Positions 62,809 through 64,000 of a stretch of DNA of 64,000 bases are shown here, piece after piece (the first letter of the stretch is position 1; each line of letters opens with the position of its first letter). Where the stretch lies: assembly GCF_006438725.1 (NCBI RefSeq), contig NZ_RCZD01000001.1:62001-126000 (forward strand), written 5' to 3'. Under the pieces are notes generated by a model. It ran no database searches. It had not been told where the DNA came from and saw only the letters and a program-made list of their open reading frames with translations. The translations under genes and the position numbers were made by a program. Source of the stretch: Ewingella americana (GTDB taxonomy: Bacteria; Pseudomonadota; Gammaproteobacteria; Enterobacterales; Enterobacteriaceae).

Positions 62809-63882
62809 ATGAAAAAAATATCCGCCTCTTTACTGGTTCTGAGCCTGTTTGCCGCCGCACCCACTTTCGCTGCTGAGGCCACGCTCGCCGTGGTTCCTGC
62901 GGTCATTGCACAACATGCAGGCCCGGTGCGCGTTGCGGTGATCCGCAACCTGGGTTCCGACGATAACACCACCCAATTTCTTGCCGGTGCCATTAAAGAA
63001 GGCCGCAAACTGGGCTTTAAAGTCGATACCTTCCTGAGTAACGGCGACGACGCCAAGTTCCAGGACTTCGTGAATCAGGCCATTAGCCAGAAGTATGACG
63101 GTATTATTCTGTCGCAGGGCCGTGGCCCATACTCGGTTGAACTGGTTAAACGCATTACTGCGGCGGGCATTGCCGTCTCCGTGTTTGATACCGAAGTACC
63201 GGATAACACCCCTGGTGTCACGGTGACCCGCCAGGATGATGCGTCTCTGACTCACACCTCCGTGGGCCAATTGGTTAAAGATTTCAACGGCAAAGCCAAC
63301 ATCGTTAAATTATGGGTGGCCGGCTTCCCACCGATGGAACGTCGCCAAAAAACCTATGAGGAAATTCTCAAGCAGAACCCAGGCATTCATCAGTTGGAGT
63401 CTATCGGTGCGGTCTCTTCTGACGTTCAGGGCGATACCGCCAACAAAGTCGGTGCCATTTTAGCCAAATATCCAAAAGGTAAAATCGACGCCATCTGGGG
63501 CGCGTGGGATGCCTTCAGTCAGGGCGCATATAAGGCGTTGCAGGAAAATGGCCGTACTGAAATCAAGCTCTACAGCATTGATGCGTCCAACCAGGACTTG
63601 CAGATGATGCGCGAGGCAGGCAGCCCGTGGAAAATCACCGCCGCCGTGGACACTCAATTGATCGGTGCTGTGAATTTGCGCATCGTAGCGCTGAAAATCG
63701 CCGGTGAGAAAACACCCGCCACTTATGAATTCCCGGCACAAGCGATCCCACAGTCCTTGCTGCAAAGCCAGACCAGCGGTATCAACGTGAGTGGCTTGAG
63801 TAAAATCATCCCAGGCTGGGGCAAATCTGAAGATTTCACCGCCCCATGGTTCGCTACGCTGGAAGCAAAATACAAGAAATAA
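62809..63882 (+). CDS. Periplasmic sugar-binding protein (ABC transporter, RbsB/peripla_BP_4 type)
   Basis: This 357-residue protein has a signal peptide MKKISASLLVLSLFAAAPTF cleaved after FAAEA. Two lobes follow: VRVAVIRNLGSDDNTTQFLAGAIKEGRKLGFKVDTFLSNGD, QKYDGIILSQGRGPYSVELVKRITAAGIAVSVFDTEVP and later AIWGAWDAFSQGAYKALQE. It should bind a sugar or related polyol for an ABC importer. GGAG precedes the ATG. A strong hairpin follows the stop; partner genes, if any, lie beyond the window. Confidence 0.87.
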   Translation: MKKISASLLVLSLFAAAPTFAAEATLAVVPAVIAQHAGPVRVAVIRNLGSDDNTTQFLAGAIKEGRKLGFKVDTFLSNGDDAKFQDFVNQAISQKYDGIILSQGRGPYSVELVKRITAAGIAVSVFDTEVPDNTPGVTVTRQDDASLTHTSVGQLVKDFNGKANIVKLWVAGFPPMERRQKTYEEILKQNPGIHQLESIGAVSSDVQGDTANKVGAILAKYPKGKIDAIWGAWDAFSQGAYKALQENGRTEIKLYSIDASNQDLQMMREAGSPWKITAAVDTQLIGAVNLRIVALKIAGEKTPATYEFPAQAIPQSLLQSQTSGINVSGLSKIIPGWGKSEDFTAPWFATLEAKYKK

Positions 63883-63902
63883 GCGATACGTCTCGCTTTA
63901 AC

Positions 63903-63936
63903 ACCCGCCCCTTTCTGTAAATTGAAAGGGGCGGGT
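63903..63936 (+). terminator. Strong hairpin after the sugar-binding protein gene
   Basis: A 13-bp perfect stem (63903-63915 with 63924-63936), GC-rich, with an 8-base loop and TTT after it. In sugar ABC operons such a hairpin commonly raises the level of the binding protein over the permease. Confidence 0.75.
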
Positions 63937-64000
63937 TTGTAAAAAAATCCCCCTTAAGACCCTGCCTGATCCCCTGCTTGATCACAGAAATAAAGAAACG

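Overview
The window is a chromosomal segment of a motile enterobacterium. Gene content and order (efeUOB, putPA, the large fli cluster, potFGHI-ybjO-rlmC, ybjN-rimK-nfsA/grxA/ybjM/ybjL, ybjG/dacC) are those of the Enterobacterales. ERIC-type repeats, the gene order and the protein sequences fit a Yersiniaceae-like genus (Rahnella, Ewingella, Rouxiella or Serratia relatives) better than Escherichia, but the genus is inferred and not proven.

Layout. 1-2.6 kb: the minus-strand iron-uptake operon efeU-efeO-efeB (efeB cut by the window edge) with a Fur-like box. 2.8-8.6 kb: divergent putP and putA around a control region with five copies of the PutA recognition hexamer. 8.6-9.4 kb: a gene-free stretch filled by a tandem array and two inverted copies of one repeat element. 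9.4-13.1 kb: the cystine uptake and D-cysteine breakdown genes tcyN, tcyL, tcyJ (fliY) and dcyD. 13.2-18.9 kb: fliZ, fliA and fliC (minus) facing fliD, fliS and fliT (plus), with two sigma-28 promoters. 19-23 kb: an accessory stretch with an AraC regulator, an unreported GhoT/OrtT-type membrane toxin, YqaE, a DUF1003 protein, three small unknowns and a YoaK-like 32-residue protein. 23.1-34.9 kb: fliE (minus) and the fliFGHIJK and fliLMNOPQR genes, interrupted by a large hairpin (fliK-fliL) and a repeat-like insert (fliP-fliQ). 34.9-46.7 kb: conserved housekeeping genes for rRNA and S6 modification, putrescine import and redox defence. 46.8-55.2 kb: an accessory block between ybjL and ybjG. 55.2-64 kb: ybjG, dacC, a GlpM-family protein, a LysR/M20 peptidase/MFS module, a glutathione transferase and a sugar-binding protein.

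The most notable part is 47.0-51.8 kb. It begins with a decayed copy of the 3' end of tmRNA (ssrA) and its terminator, followed directly by a truncated piece of a P4-type integrase. Next come an IclR regulator, a succinate-semialdehyde dehydrogenase, an iron alcohol dehydrogenase and an AttM/BlcC-type lactonase. These four genes have the family make-up of the Agrobacterium blcR-blcABC (attJ-attKLM) system, which opens gamma-butyrolactone (and acyl-homoserine lactones), oxidises 4-hydroxybutyrate and delivers succinate. Together they look like quorum-quenching / lactone-catabolism cargo of a degenerate genomic island.

Many gene starts below are shorter than the longest open frame; they were set by ribosome-binding sites, signal peptides or recalled family sequences. 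All family assignments rest on reading the sequence and on recalled relatives; no database search was run.
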